A stretch of 64,000 bases of DNA from Thelephora terrestris (Eukaryota; Basidiomycota; Agaricomycetes; Thelephorales; Thelephoraceae): the NCBI GenBank assembly GCA_015956445.1, contig WIUZ02000012.1, positions 186,001-250,000 of the forward strand, written 5' to 3'. Shown in pieces: positions 1 to 11,092 of the stretch. How positions within the stretch are numbered: the first letter of the stretch is position 1; each line of letters begins with the position of its first letter. Position numbers and translations under genes: made by a program. The notes beneath the pieces are model-generated. The model was not told the origin of the DNA. It worked only from the letters and a program-made list of their open reading frames with translations, and made no database searches.

Positions 1-1459
1 CGAGCCCATTGTCACGTAGTTTGCCCCAGGGTGCACGTCGCAGCCATTCCTTACCGCAGACCTGAGCATTTCAATGTTATGTTCAGTGACTCTTTCGGGA
101 TATGTGAGAATCTTGGCAACCCGTTCTGGGACGGCGACCTCGTCGATACGGAGGTTAGGATCTGGGGAAATCACTGTGCGACCAGAAAAGTCGACACGCT
201 TCCCGGAAAGGTTTCCTCTGAATCGGCCTTGCTTCCCTTTGAGCCTTTGGCAAAAACCTCGCATCGGTTTCTGCCCCATCTGGGGGGGAACACCTGGTAG
301 TTCGGAATTGATATACATCGCGATAGACACCTGGAGAAATTCCCATTGTTCCTGGAGAAACTCGTTAGAAGACCAAAGGGTGAGGAGATACGGGAGATAC
401 CATGAATTGGGAGATCGGAGCTCCTTTGGCGATCCCTTGCTTGATCAGTGCGTTCGTAAAGACTATCTCGGTAAGCTTGACGGTGATGTCGTCTTCGTTA
501 GAGGCTCCATCCTGAGCCACGGAGGGGCGGATGCAAACAGGAGGGACGGATATGTATTGCCAGATGTATTGTTCCGGTCTCCCGAACTCCGAGCGTAATC
601 CGAGCAGTTCACAGTCCTAGAATAAAGTAAGACATTTGTTGAGGAGACTTGGGAACAGCGTTAGCTCACCTCATCTGAAATGCGCTTAAACAGACTGAGG
701 ACCTTTAGGGGGTTAAGGTCTTCGTGTACAGCCTTGCTAAGATAAGAGCCGAGCTCTTTCTGGCTCTCAATAGCACGAGCGAAGGTCAATTTCCATCGTT
801 CCTTGTCATCTGCTGTTTTTTTGGCTCGGAACTTATCGTGAATGATCTTGAGCGCACCCGCCTTCTTCACGGTTCCGTTGACGGAGCCACAGTGAGGGCA
901 CTCCACTGCCTTTCGAGCAAGAGCGTTGATTGCCTTCATAAAAGACTGGCGGGTTAAGTTCTCAAGTTTGGACCGGCGAAAGCGAGAGAGGTAGTCCCGT
1001 CTGTCCTTCTCTCCCAGTAGAACTTTCGCGCATGTCTAAAAATTTGGATCAGACAGGAGACTCGAACGGTAGTGCGGCGCGGGAACCTTGCAGATACACT
1101 GGAGGATTGATATTGTGTGTTTGAAGTACCCGATGTGGAATACTGGGACAACGAGCTTTATGTACGCGTAATGACCAACACAGTCAACAGAGCCGAGACC
1201 ACAGGTCTCACAAAACGCGTTCTTGTCGGTAGTTCCCTAAGCGGGTGATCAACGAAAGAAAATTGGGCGAGAAATGTAGAATGGGTACCAGACGCCTGTC
1301 CAAGACGCCATCTTTGACGGGAAGGCGGTCTGCGGCAGTGTATAGTTCGCGATGAGTTACTTGGAACTCCGAAAGCCTGACTACATCCTGGGGGTTGAGG
1401 AGAGAAAACTGGAGCTTTTTTATCACTTTTGGGTGGCGGTAGCTGACTGTCTCCTTCAT
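1..1459 (-). CDS. RPC1: RNA polymerase III largest subunit RPC1, N-terminal part
   Basis: This is the N-terminal part of the largest catalytic subunit of RNA polymerase III, the nuclear enzyme for tRNA, 5S rRNA and U6 genes. The start at 1459 gives [11 protein letters not shown] and then the family block [16 protein letters not shown]. The reading runs leftward through about five short introns and leaves the window; roughly 330 of about 1,400 residues are present. Seen in order: the first zinc site (CETCG then C-x2-H), [55 protein letters not shown], and the clamp-core block [18 protein letters not shown] near 170-235. An in-frame ATG at 1522 is rejected because it overlaps the divergent proteasome gene and adds non-family residues. 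The family call is secure; exact splice sites are read by eye. Confidence 0.95.
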
Positions 1460-1506
1460 CAGGTGGCGGTGATCGAGAGAGAGATTGCGCGGCCTGACCC
1501 AGAACC
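1460..1506. promoter_or_regulatory. 47-bp divergent promoter RPC1/PSMA6
   Basis: Only 47 bases separate the two head-to-head start codons, so both 5' UTRs and the shared promoter must overlap or lie inside the opposing coding regions. No TATA box is visible. Confidence 0.6.
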
Positions 1507-2611
1507 ATGTCAAGGACTTCATATGATAGGTAACCTCTCCTTCCCAATCTCCACAATCTCTTGCTGATATCTCGCAGATATCTCACAGTTTTCTCTCCGG
1601 AAGGCCGTTTATACCAAGTCGGTCAGTCCTCGTTCAAAATGACTCTAATATCATCTACCGATTCCCCAAAGAATATGCCTTCAAGGCAATCTCAGGCTCA
1701 GGTCACACTGCAATATCTGTCCGTGGAAAGGACACTGCAGTCGTGATCACACAGAAAAAAGTTCCGGTCGGTCCCAGTCATTCCTCACTTTACGAACGAC
1801 CTTCCCTGATTTCTTGTTTGAAAGGATAAACTTTTGAACGCAGACACTGTCACCCATCTCTTCAGCATCACACCAACCATAGGCTGTGTGATGACCGGTT
1901 TGATCGGTGGGTACCCGCATCATGATCTCTGCTCATCCTAACCACTCCTCTTCATAGCTGACGCGCGGAATCAAGTGGCACGCGCCCGCGCAGAGGCCGC
2001 TGAATTCAGATATAAATACGGGTACGAGATTACCCCAGACGCTCTCGCAAGGCGGTTGGCGAACATCAACCAAGTATACACACAGAGGGCTGCCATGCGA
2101 CCGCTCGGCATTGGTTAGTATCTTCACCCCCATGGATCCCCGTGCGCTACATTACGTCTGTTAGCCATGGTTCTCATCGGGATCGATCCCGAATTTGGGC
2201 CCCAGTGCTTCAAGCTCGATCCTGCTGGCTATTTCGTCGGATTTCACGCAACGGCCGCCGGGCAGAAACAACAGGAAGCCATGAACCATCTTGAGAAAAA
2301 GTGGAAGAAACTGAATAATGGGGGTGGGGCTGAGGATGCCGCAGCCGCAGGGAGGACGCTGGCCAGGGACCAAGTCATCGAGGTGACTCCAGAATTTCTT
2401 TGGGTTTGAGCGCAGCCCTCACATTTGCGAATCCCAGATGGCCATCGAAGCGATCTCAACGGTGCACGCGACAGACTTCAAGGCGGGAGAGGTTGAGATT
2501 GGTATTGTTTCGAACAGCGGGGATGAAAGTCCTGAAGGAAGGGGGCAATGGCGGGTGATGGATGAATCAGAGGTAGAGAGACATTTGCTGGCGTACGCGG
2601 AAAAGGATTGA
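1507..2611 (+). CDS. PSMA6: 20S proteasome subunit alpha-1 (PSMA6/SCL1)
   Basis: An alpha-ring subunit of the 20S proteasome core. The first exon is 23 bases (1507-1529) and encodes MSRTSYDR; a short intron follows, then [14 protein letters not shown] joined across the next intron to [20 protein letters not shown], the alpha-subunit signature. Later exons give [45 protein letters not shown] and [21 protein letters not shown]. They end with [19 protein letters not shown] and an acidic C-terminal tail with stop at 2609-2611. About 260 residues, the usual size. The YQVEYAFKAI form and the [12 protein letters not shown] start fit alpha-1 (yeast Scl1) best. It converges on the next gene with 48 bases between stops. 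Confidence 0.93.
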
Positions 2612-2659
2612 AGAGATGTAAATTGTAAAGTCGCCATCAGCGCAAGGTGTCTGTACAAT

Positions 2660-3075
2660 CTAATGCAGAGTCGCTCCTCCGCTCTGGATAGAATCTGTGA
2701 GTACGGAAACGGCGTGGGTTTGAGATCACTGACCAGAACCGCGTCGATTTCCTCCTCTGATACCGTCTTCAACCGGCCGTTCCAATACTTGGAGGGTGCC
2801 TCCCAATACTCTTGGTAGGCGTGCCTGCCAGTAATCGACCCGTTGCCACCCGCATCCATTGGAGACTGAAATTTCTTCAAGAATTCACCGAATGATTTCC
2901 TGAGCTCCTCGGGTGCGGCGGGATGCGCGTGTTGAACGTCGGGTGCTGTCGATTCGTCAGTCTAACAAGCCGCCACGATTAGACTGGTGCTATGCGTACT
3001 TGATGGCCACGACCGTTTACCGAGAAAACGAATAAGAGGGCGGTGCGCAGCGGCCACCCTCATCGTTGGGTGCAT
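2660..3075 (-). CDS. KGD4: 2-oxoglutarate dehydrogenase subunit 4-like mitochondrial protein (KGD4/MRPS36 family)
   Basis: A small mitochondrial protein of about 100 residues made from three exons. Exon 1 (ATG at 3075) gives MHPTMRVAAAHRPLIRFLGKR, a basic presequence-like start with the PLIRF box of the KGD4/YMR31/MRPS36 family. The second exon is best joined at an acceptor giving SWPSTPDVQHAHPAAPEEL, followed by FLKKFQSPMD and EYWEAPSKYW. The last exon is tiny: after EEEIDAVL a short intron leads to SGGATLH and the stop at 2660-2662. Family members tether the E3 subunit in the 2-oxoglutarate dehydrogenase complex. The end motif (EEI-DAVLSGG) resembles the human form. The assignment rests on motifs and length, not on a search. 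Confidence 0.75.
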
Positions 3076-3119
3076 GTTAGAGTATGGGTTGAAAGTTGTT
3101 TACATCTGTTTACGGCGAT

Positions 3120-4813
3120 CTACCAATCCTCGACTTCATCGTTGCTGCCTTCACCCTCCAACGGCGGCCAAAACGGAATAGGTTCTTCAGCGATTTCTAT
3201 CCCTCGCTCTCTTCGTAGGCCATCTAGCGCACGGACAGTCTCTCGAAACATTTCTTCTGCAACCACCGCGGCGGAATCTCCGCACTCCGAGATCAGCGTT
3301 GTGATCTGTGGTACCAAGAGTCTGCCATCGTGCGCGGAGGACGAGCATTCCAGTTGTGTGTAGAAAAGAGAAAATGTTGGCTCGATCTGGTGGCCTTCAT
3401 CGGCCAGGGTCAAGGTAGCTTCAAGATATGGTTGAAGCACGGTCTCGGCCGAAACCTTGGAATCGGCCAAGGGCATCGACAAATACAAAATCCCTGTCAA
3501 AGTGGTCTCAGCGGATGTGATCAGGTCATTCCCCGCACATACGAGACGTACAATTTCCCTTTGGTGCGGACATACTGCCTTCACCAGTCACCAAAACATG
3601 GGCTGCCGTAGTTTCCGATCCGCCGGGGAGCACAGATGGAGGGAATATTATCAATGCTGTGTCCACTACCTTATCCATCGCCGGTGGAGACCCTTCAGGA
3701 GGAGTGTCGGCCTCCGTGGGTACAAAAAGCAGAGGCTTATTAATTATGGCGATGCACCGGGCTACTCCAGTTGCTACACCAACGCTTGTTGGTTCGGGAG
3801 ACTCTATGGAAGATACGAGCAAGTCGCAATTGATCGTTTCGTCGAGACCAGTGAGCGATATGGAATACCGGCGGCGTGCCAGTGGTCCCGTCGGAGTCGA
3901 GGATGGGCTGTGGCTCAGGATATAGGTACTTCCGCTGACGGCCGAGACGCGACAGAATCCCTGTACAAGTTCCCCTAAACCTCCATAATGGCCTACGAGG
4001 AAAGGCGAGGGTCCATAACGGCCACTGGAGCCAAGGTAATGCCGTACTCGCTTGAGGGCCGGGAGGGCCGGCTCTGTTCACGTGAGCATCCGCAATGCGA
4101 TGGGTGAAGTGACCACAAACCTTGAGGGGATGAGCAAAATGCGAGGGCAAACACAATCGTCTCCGCAATGGATCTTTCTAGAGTGAAAGTCGAGATCAAA
4201 AATTCGATAAAAGGTACCGATTGTTTGCCATGCAACTCTGCTTTGTCCTCGAAATCGCCGGAGACGAAAGTGAAGAAGCGCATGAGCCGACGCTTGTCAA
4301 TGAGGGAAATATTTCTGTTGTTGAATATATCCTCCTTTGTGTTTGGGACATTTTGAACAAAGCCAGGAGAATGATAGAGGGCTACTTTCTCCAGGAGCTT
4401 GAATCCACCATACCTGGACACGCCGGAGTCGACTAGAGTGGAGATGAGGGGTCCGACAGAGGGAATTATGGAGGGTGAAAGTGATAACGAATACTGCCTG
4501 GAGGCTGGAGGAGGAGTTCCGCGGTAGGATATGGAAACAAATCTGTCCCGTTGGGCTGCTAAGTAATCGTTTGCCCTTTCGTTCTCGGCGGGAGCAGAAC
4601 GTAGGTTAGCCCAGGAGATAATCTCGTCGACGTTGAGGGTGGCGTGATCGCCGCCATAGTAGTCATTTGGGTCTACGTGAATTATCTTGTACCCTGCCTT
4701 TGCCAATGCGCTTGTGCGGATGAGCGCAGGTGAAATTTGGAGAAATAGGAGACGCACGCAGCGAGGATTGAAGACGGAAGGTCGGTCCCGAGGAGGACGA
4801 CATCCGAGTCCAT
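3120..4813 (-). CDS. MRS6: Rab escort protein (MRS6/REP, GDI superfamily)
   Basis: Escort protein that presents newly made Rab GTPases to geranylgeranyl transferase II and delivers them to membranes. The start gives MDSDVVLLGTDLPSSILAA, the FAD-like GDI/REP nucleotide-fold opening. A short intron follows, then LAKAGYKIIHVDPNDYYGG. Further on are VSRYGGFKLLEKVALYHS, FVQNVPNTKEDIFNN, SLIDKRRLMRFFTFV and SIAETIVFALAFC, which match the REP insert order better than plain GDI. The C-terminal exons are acidic and end in NDEVEDW at 3120. An ATG two codons upstream (4819) is an alternative start. The gene sits only 44 bases upstream of the KGD4-like start on the same strand. Confidence 0.88.
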
Positions 4814-4867
4814 GATCATGATCAGTGATCGGCGCGACCCTCTCAACCTTACCAAAATTTCTCCAAA
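4814..4867. promoter_or_regulatory. 54-bp divergent promoter MRS6/NSR1
   Basis: The intervening bases between head-to-head start codons hold a TGATCATGATCA-type palindrome (about 4813-4830) and a pyrimidine-rich stretch before the + strand start. No TATA box is visible. Confidence 0.5.
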
Positions 4868-6938
4868 ATGCCCAAGACGACCGACGCAAAAAAAACCGAC
4901 AAAAAACTGTCGAAAAAACCGCCACCTGCAAAGCAGGAGAAGGCACGCAAAGATATCAAGGTCAAGCACGCTCCTCCAGTTTCTTCCAAGGATATCATCG
5001 CCAAAGCCGAAGCAAATGTCTGGCTCGTTCGCTGCTCCGTTCGCTTTCCCGCTCACTAAATCCCTTCCTACAGGCTGCTAAACCCCTAAAATCAAAGCCC
5101 GTACTGACGTCGGCTGTAAAAATCCCTGTTGTCGAATCGTCCTCCTCCGATTCCTCCGATTCAGAGTCCTCCTCCGATTCCAAGCCTTCAAAGGCAGTCA
5201 TTCGACAAACCAAAACTAATGGAAAGGTTATATATCCTGTTACCCCCATCTCCCCTACGTACTTACCTCGACTTTACTCAAGTCCGCTCCTTCCAAGAAA
5301 CTCACCCCAGCCCATCCTCCCACTCCTGCAAAAAACCAAAAGGTTGAGAATAATTGCTTTACTCTAACTACATCTCATCAATTACCCAGGTCCTGGAGAC
5401 ATCTTCCAGTGACTCCTCCAGCGACAGTGACTCTTCCAGCGAAGATGAGGAGCCCAAGAAACCCGCCCCCCCTGGCAAGGCAAACGGAACCGTAAGGAAA
5501 CCCGCTCTTCCTTGTCTATCATCTCATCTTCATCGTATTATTTTTGTCATAGAAGCTTGCCGAATCGGATAGCAGTGAGGGGGATACAAGCGACGGATCT
5601 GCTACTAGCACGAAACCCCCAACTGTGCAGAAGGTCACCCAGAATGACGATTCCAGTGACAGCGAAGACGACGCTTCTGAGGACGAGAAACCAAAGGTCA
5701 AGCAAATCAAGCCTGTACCTCAACCGTCAGCAGTTAAGGAGTCGGCTTCCAGTTCTGAAGATTCTGGTTCAGACTCCGACTCTGACTCTGATGGCTCCCT
5801 CAAAACTCCTGCCATAACATCAAAAAAGGCACAGCTGGCTGAGGGTTCATCGTCTGATGCTGACTCCTCCGGCGAAGAAAGTTCCGATAGTAAGAGCGAA
5901 GAGGATGTAGAAATGGAAGATGGTACCTCTACCAATGTTGCGGCAGGTAAATATGACCTTCCGCTGTCCACAAACCGAGCCTCATGTCGTGTCTCAGGGA
6001 AACGAAAGGCTGAGGACAGTCCCACTCTCCCGTCTAAAAAATCCAAAACGACAAACGGGATACCAACCGATGACAAAGTTGAGGACGGTTCGACAAAAAC
6101 CATCTTCGTTGGGAACCTCTCTTGGGCAGTAGACAACGATCGGTTGGCTCAGGAATTTGCCGACTGTGGCGAGGTCACATCCGCTCGTGTGCAACTGGAC
6201 AGAAATACTGGCAAGTCTCGGGGATTCGGCTACGTCACTTTCGCTACGACCGAGGCCGTCGACGCTGCCATTTCGCTTAGTGGCACCAAGGAAATCGATG
6301 GCCGTACACTCAATCTCGACAAGAGTACCGAGAATGGTGCTAATAAGGAGAAGAGGGCGCAAGCGTTTGGGGATGTTCGCAGTGCACCCTCCAAAGTCCT
6401 TTTCGTGGGCAATCTGAGTTGGAGCACCGTCGAAGATACGCTCTGGGACGCTTTTAGCGAGTATGGTGAAGTTACAAGCGTCAGGATTCCAACGGATAGG
6501 GAGTCTGGAAAACCCAAAGGCTACGGATACATAGAGTTTGGTGCCGTTGAATCCGCGCAAAAGGCTATCACCGCAATGAACGGCAAGGATCTCGATGGTC
6601 GTCAGATTCGACTCGATTTCACACAACCTCGGGACACCAGCGACGCTGGGCGCGGGCGAGGTAGGGGCAGGGGAGGGTTCGACAGTGGAAGAGGGAGGGG
6701 AGGGTTTGACAACAGGAGAGGGAGGGGAGGGTTTGACGGAGGGAGGGGAGGGTTTGACGGAGGGAGAGGGAGGGGCGGTGGTCGCGTGCGTCATTTCCCA
6801 CCATTTCAAATTATGGGCCTTTATAACCTTTAATTATAGGGTCGTGGTGGCGATCGTGGTCGCGGAAGGGGTGGGGGCAGGGGCGGAATGCGGACAGGTG
6901 CCATTGCCTCTTCGGAAGGCCAGAAGATTAAGTTCTAA
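4868..6938 (+). CDS. NSR1: Nucleolin-like pre-rRNA processing protein (NSR1/gar2)
   Basis: Nucleolar RNA-binding protein for small-subunit rRNA maturation. The start gives MPKTTDAKKTDKK. The N-terminal half is lysine-rich and then alternates acidic serine tracts (SSSSDSSDSESSSDS, SDSDSDSDGS) with basic linkers, as in nucleolin, gar2 and Nsr1. GKRKAEDSPTLPSKKSK is a probable nuclear signal. Two RRMs follow: RRM1 has TIFVGNLSWAVD and RGFGYVTFA; RRM2 has VLFVGNLSWST and KGYGYIEF. The C-terminus is a repetitive RGG box (GRGRGGFD units, about 6650-6780) that continues after a last intron with RGGDRGRGRGGG and ends in SEGQKIKF at 6936-6938. Several short introns lie in the acidic half. A long antisense ORF over the RRMs is a shadow. 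Confidence 0.92.
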
Positions 6939-7074
6939 TGTCGTGCTTTGTCCGTGTTTATAATCTCCGCGGCATAACATATCTCAACGGCGGCTATGAT
7001 TACGATTATATAAACGAGAGATGTAGGGTATTGTGGATATGAGGGATCATACGAAGAAATCAGCAACCTACCTC

Positions 7075-9216
7075 TCAGCCCAACTTGCCTTGCTCTGCCG
7101 CTTTCCTGATCGGATTTTGGTCAGGCTGGATGGCACCGCTTTTCTCGAGCCTATCGAACAAGACAAAGAGTTTCTCGGCCTCCCTTTCTTTCTCCTCATC
7201 AGTCATATCCGTCACAGTCACTGGCTGCTGAGCGATTCCCGTGATAGGATTGATCGGCGCTCCTGTGCTAGAGGTTGAGGGTCCATACACAGCGTTTGAT
7301 GAAGTCGACGGTTGTGGTGGGGGGCTCATGACGCCCTTACTGAATAAAAAGCCTGCGACGTTGCCGTAGCCCACCTGAGAAGCCAGAATGGAAGCTGTAC
7401 AACGGTCACGTCAGGTTTGGCGGTAATGTTACCCGCATTTTATGCTTACCATCCAAATCGCACATTGCATACATCATTTCCCCCACGGCCTTCTTGAGGT
7501 TCGCATGGTATACACTCCCCAACAACCTTAGGCATCTCCCGAGTGCGTCAGGGCGGGCCTCTAACGGATTCGTACGATCCAGATCCAATGGAATGAGCCA
7601 GGCTCGTAGCCTTGCTCGCGATGCTTCGTCGCCGATACAGATCCTAGCAATGAGGAGAACCAATGGAGTGACCAGCTCGTCCAGGGTCGTATCATCGCGC
7701 TTGCACTTCTCCCTTACCGATGCATCGTCGGGGTCTAACGCGTCGGGGAGGTAACGCGCCAACGTAACGTCCATGATATTATAGGCATGAAGGAGCGTGT
7801 CTTGGATGGAAGAATTCGGGGGCGGCGATCTTAATGGTCGTGAGCAAGCAGAGAGCAAGGAGAGTGCTCGGTCAATCTTCCCTGTCTTGACCTCCTTCAA
7901 CGATGAGTCCAATGCTACGGCCATAGAGGGCGTAGGGATTCCTTTCGATGCAGGAGAGATGGTTGCAGATGAAGATTTAGACGCGTATGTGACCTGAGAG
8001 GATGGTGGAATTGGTTGGGGGAACCACTTTTGGTGGAGCGGCGCAGAAACAGGGATCATGATAAGACTGTGAATAAGTTGGGTCATGGGGGGTGTGATTG
8101 GTGAAGGGTAGGTGGGTGGTAGAGAATTAAATGTTCGCAACAACGGCGGTAGGATGCTATTGATGGTCGAGGTGAGGAATAAATCGCGAAAGCAAGGTAG
8201 AAGACACACCCTTCAAGTTGGCGCGGCCATGCGCCATGCGCGTCGGTGCTATCCCAGTCGTCTCTCGATTCCTGGACACCTACAATCTACGGAAGTCTTT
8301 CAGTGATCGAATAGCGGGGATGAAGGTGAGAACATTACCCTCGGATAAAAGCACAGCACGTTAAACCCGAACTTGAGCATTTCAGACATTGCTTCGCGGG
8401 CCATTGGGGTTCCCAACACGACCAAGGAGAGAAGGGCATCCAGTTTTTGCGCAAGGATGTTTACGACATTTTGACCGTTCTTGGAAACCTTTCCCTCTAC
8501 CAGGTCTTTGATGAAATCGCCTGCGGTAGCGGAGGAAGCCGTCGAGAGAAATAGCAACCTCGAAGTTACAAATATGAGGTCGGGTGATGTTTCCCTCTGC
8601 GGCGGGACTGAGTACCAAGCAGGTGATACGGGGAGAGGCCGTGCTCACCTCGAGTATTCCCAAGACTGCCGGACCACCGCCTACTTCCTTATTGACGAAT
8701 GTGGAGCGGGAATCCGAAATGAGAAGTAACCCATTGGCTATACAACGGAGGACTTCGCTGGTCGCGTTTGGCGTATCCTTGAATGCCTCTGCTGCGGAAA
8801 TCAGGATGGACAAGGTGGACGGGCGGGTGATCAGATCGGAGCCAACAGGATTGCGACCGAGCACCTTGAGGGCAAGGATAGCGTGAGCCACATCTGTTGA
8901 TTGGATTATGAGAGAGGCAGCGAGATGGGCGAAAGGGCGAAAACGGAACCCTTGATTGAGATCTTCAAGTCATTGGATTTGATGTTCTGCGCACGGGCAT
9001 TGATATCCTTGAGCAAAAGCTCAATGAGGGATATCCGAGTTCCGTTGTCAAAGACTTCTGGGCCAGCTGAGGGTGGAAGTTGTAGGATGAGGGGATGGAT
9101 CGGGATGAGGGTGGGTGGGTTTGCATACCGTTGATTATCTTTCCCAAGACAGCATTGACTTCTGAAGATTCTGAGGATGAAGAGAGGGAAGAATATTGTT
9201 TGAGCACGTCTGCCAT
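7075..9216 (-). CDS. RIC8: Synembryn/RIC8, chaperone and exchange factor for G-alpha
   Basis: Armadillo-type protein that folds and activates heterotrimeric G-protein alpha subunits in the cytoplasm. The preferred start at 9216 gives MADVLKQYSSLSSSS. Downstream exons give ALKVLGRNPVGSDLITRP, ATSEVLRCIANGLLLISDSR and STFVNKEVGGG (helical repeats). The C-terminal block is TDEEKEREAEKLFVLFDRLE with NPIRKAAEQGKLG, diagnostic of RIC8, and the stop is at 7075-7077. Many short introns interrupt it. An ATG at 9299 could be used instead, through a tiny first exon (MTTVD) and an intron starting GTAAGT. That ATG overlaps the start codon of the divergent MED10 gene, so 9216 is more likely. Confidence 0.85.
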
Positions 9217-9297
9217 CTCTCTGACTTTGCTGCAACGCAGAAGGAGGAAGAAAAGAGAACAAGGTTTCGGATCCTCAAACTTACATCTACGGTTGTC

Positions 9298-9969
9298 ATG
9301 ATCACCCACCCCGCGTCTCCGACGTCCCCTTCCTCTTCCGCCTTTGTCCCAGCCGTGCCGGCGCCGTCAACGTCAACGCCTGCCCCCGACTCACCCAGGC
9401 TGTCCCAGACCCCTCCTCCGACTGGTTTGCAAGGCGATCTAGAGGTCGAGCTAGTTGGCCTCGCGAATGCGCTCTACAATCTCGGCACGACAGTTATAAG
9501 TGATCTGTCAAGGGAAAAGGACAAGCCAGGGGTTGGCAAACAGGTCGGACTCCGGGTGTAAGTGACGGAGGGGCGTCTCACATGCTGCTTACGCTTTCAA
9601 AAATGGGATAGAAACCAGGTGGTAGATCACCTTGCCGCGTTGGATCACAATTCACAAAACATCCAAACGATGATACCGATGCAGGTCCTCCAAGACATCG
9701 ACAACGCCAAAAATCCGATGTTGCTTACAAAAGATAGACTGGAGCGAGCAGCTACAGAAAACCAATTTATGAACGGGAAGATAGTGGCAATCGAGGTCTC
9801 TCTCTCTCCCTATTTTCCCGGGTAGTAAGCCCGTTCGCTTACATCCCTCCAGTCTTACAGATCTTATCTCAACGATGCCCTTCTCCAGAGCTTCCCAGAG
9901 CTTGAACCGCATCTAACAACGCATGATATGATGGAGGTAAAATTAGAACCAACCCCGGATGTACCGTGA
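9298..9969 (+). CDS. MED10: Mediator complex subunit 10 (MED10/NUT2)
   Basis: Middle-module subunit of Mediator, which links activators to RNA polymerase II. The start gives MITHPASPTSPSSS and a Pro/Ser/Ala-rich leader not typical of the core family. Then come LEVELVGLANALYNLGTTV, VVDHLAALDHNSQNIQTMIP, MQVLQDIDNAKNPMLLTKDR and ENQFMNGKIVAIE, the MED10 signature. After an intron the reading continues SYRSYLNDALLQSFPELEPH to the stop at 9967-9969. About 165 residues, normal for the family. It is divergent from RIC8. Confidence 0.9.
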
Positions 9970-10089
9970 CCGGAAAAACTTGAATGAATATATGTTACAT
10001 TTACCTCAAGGTCGCGACCTGGCATGAATTTAAGGGAGGCAGAAGGCACATTAGGAAACATCGTACAATCTGTATACCACAAAACCCCA

Positions 10090-10748
10090 TCACGAGCGGC
10101 CAGCACCTGGTACGTTTTTCCTCTCGCGCCTTGGTGCCCTCTCTGGTGCTGCAGTGGTAGGGACGACTACGTTGACAGGAACACTGTCGAAGTTAAGTGC
10201 TCGGAGTAGGTCCTAGATAAGGATGACCACATGTTGGTATCTGGACAAAGGAACTCAGAAGCGCTTACCTTGGTGTCGGGGTCAACATCAAGCCCTGCGG
10301 CCGAGGTATCGAGGGCAGAGATTTCAGGAACGTAATTGTCTTTCCTCTCACGTTCCTCCTCCTGCAATTTGAAGGAAATGCCTCGTACGGGTCCCTTTTG
10401 GATTCGCTTCATGAGGTGGGTCGTAAACCCGGCGATTTTGTTGCGCAGACGCTTAGAAGGTACAACAGCCTAGGCAGGGATCTTTGATATGCCAACCTGA
10501 GACAGACAGCAAGATTTCTGGGCTTACAACTTCATCGATGATGCGTTTGTTCGTGTGGAAATCGAGGGTCAAACGGGGGTAACTATTCGAAAGAAAGATC
10601 GGAGGATGATACGAATGTGATGAAAGGTACGCACTATTTCTCGATGAGAACCCGAGAAGCCCTCTTCGTTGTCTTTGTGCGGACGCGACCCTGGGGAGAA
10701 ACATTGAGAGGGTATGGAAGGATAGAATGGCCGATGTCTGCTCACCAT
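10090..10748 (-). CDS. RPS17: 40S ribosomal protein eS17
   Basis: Small-subunit ribosomal protein. The first coding exon is the ATG alone (10746-10748), followed at once by a GTGAGC donor. The next exon starts [18 protein letters not shown], followed across an intron by [58 protein letters not shown] and [19 protein letters not shown]. The last exon ends [20 protein letters not shown] and reaches a stop at 10090-10092. Family length is about 130-150 residues and the match is very strong. It is divergent from another ribosomal protein gene, uS8. Confidence 0.96.
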
Positions 10749-11092
10749 TTTTGCTAATGTGGTGGATGTTGTCTCTAATCGTCTCCAGCATGGATGCGAT
10801 GTCTTGATCGGGAAATGACTGTATAGCTCATCAGCCACCCGACCTCTGGATCCATCAGGCGCACGACTCGCCAGAATCCGACCGTAGACATCTTCGCCAT
10901 CGTCGCCAACCATAAAAAGGTGAATCAGCCATCTCACCGTGCTATTGGAGATGTGCGATCTCTGGCTCTTTAGTCAAAGTCCCAGTCTTGACTCGCGCTT
11001 TCCATAGCACGACACTCAGACTGGGCTCCCTTGTGCTCACCGTCCGCTTCCTCCCCCACAGTAGATCTCAACCGCTCTATCCTTGATCTGAT
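10749..11092. promoter_or_regulatory. Divergent promoter of two ribosomal protein genes (eS17/uS8)
   Basis: The 344 bases between head-to-head starts of eS17 and uS8 contain no convincing gene. A minus-strand ORF through here lacks family features. The arrangement would allow one regulatory region to co-regulate two 40S subunit proteins. Confidence 0.6.

Noticed and set aside
5994-6809. 271-codon minus-strand ORF opposite NSR1
   Set aside because: Shadow of the RRM and RGG coding region; composition mirrors the sense codons and no domain is seen.
10569-10937. Minus-strand ORF upstream of eS17
   Set aside because: Overlaps eS17 exons and introns in another frame and carries no recognised motif.
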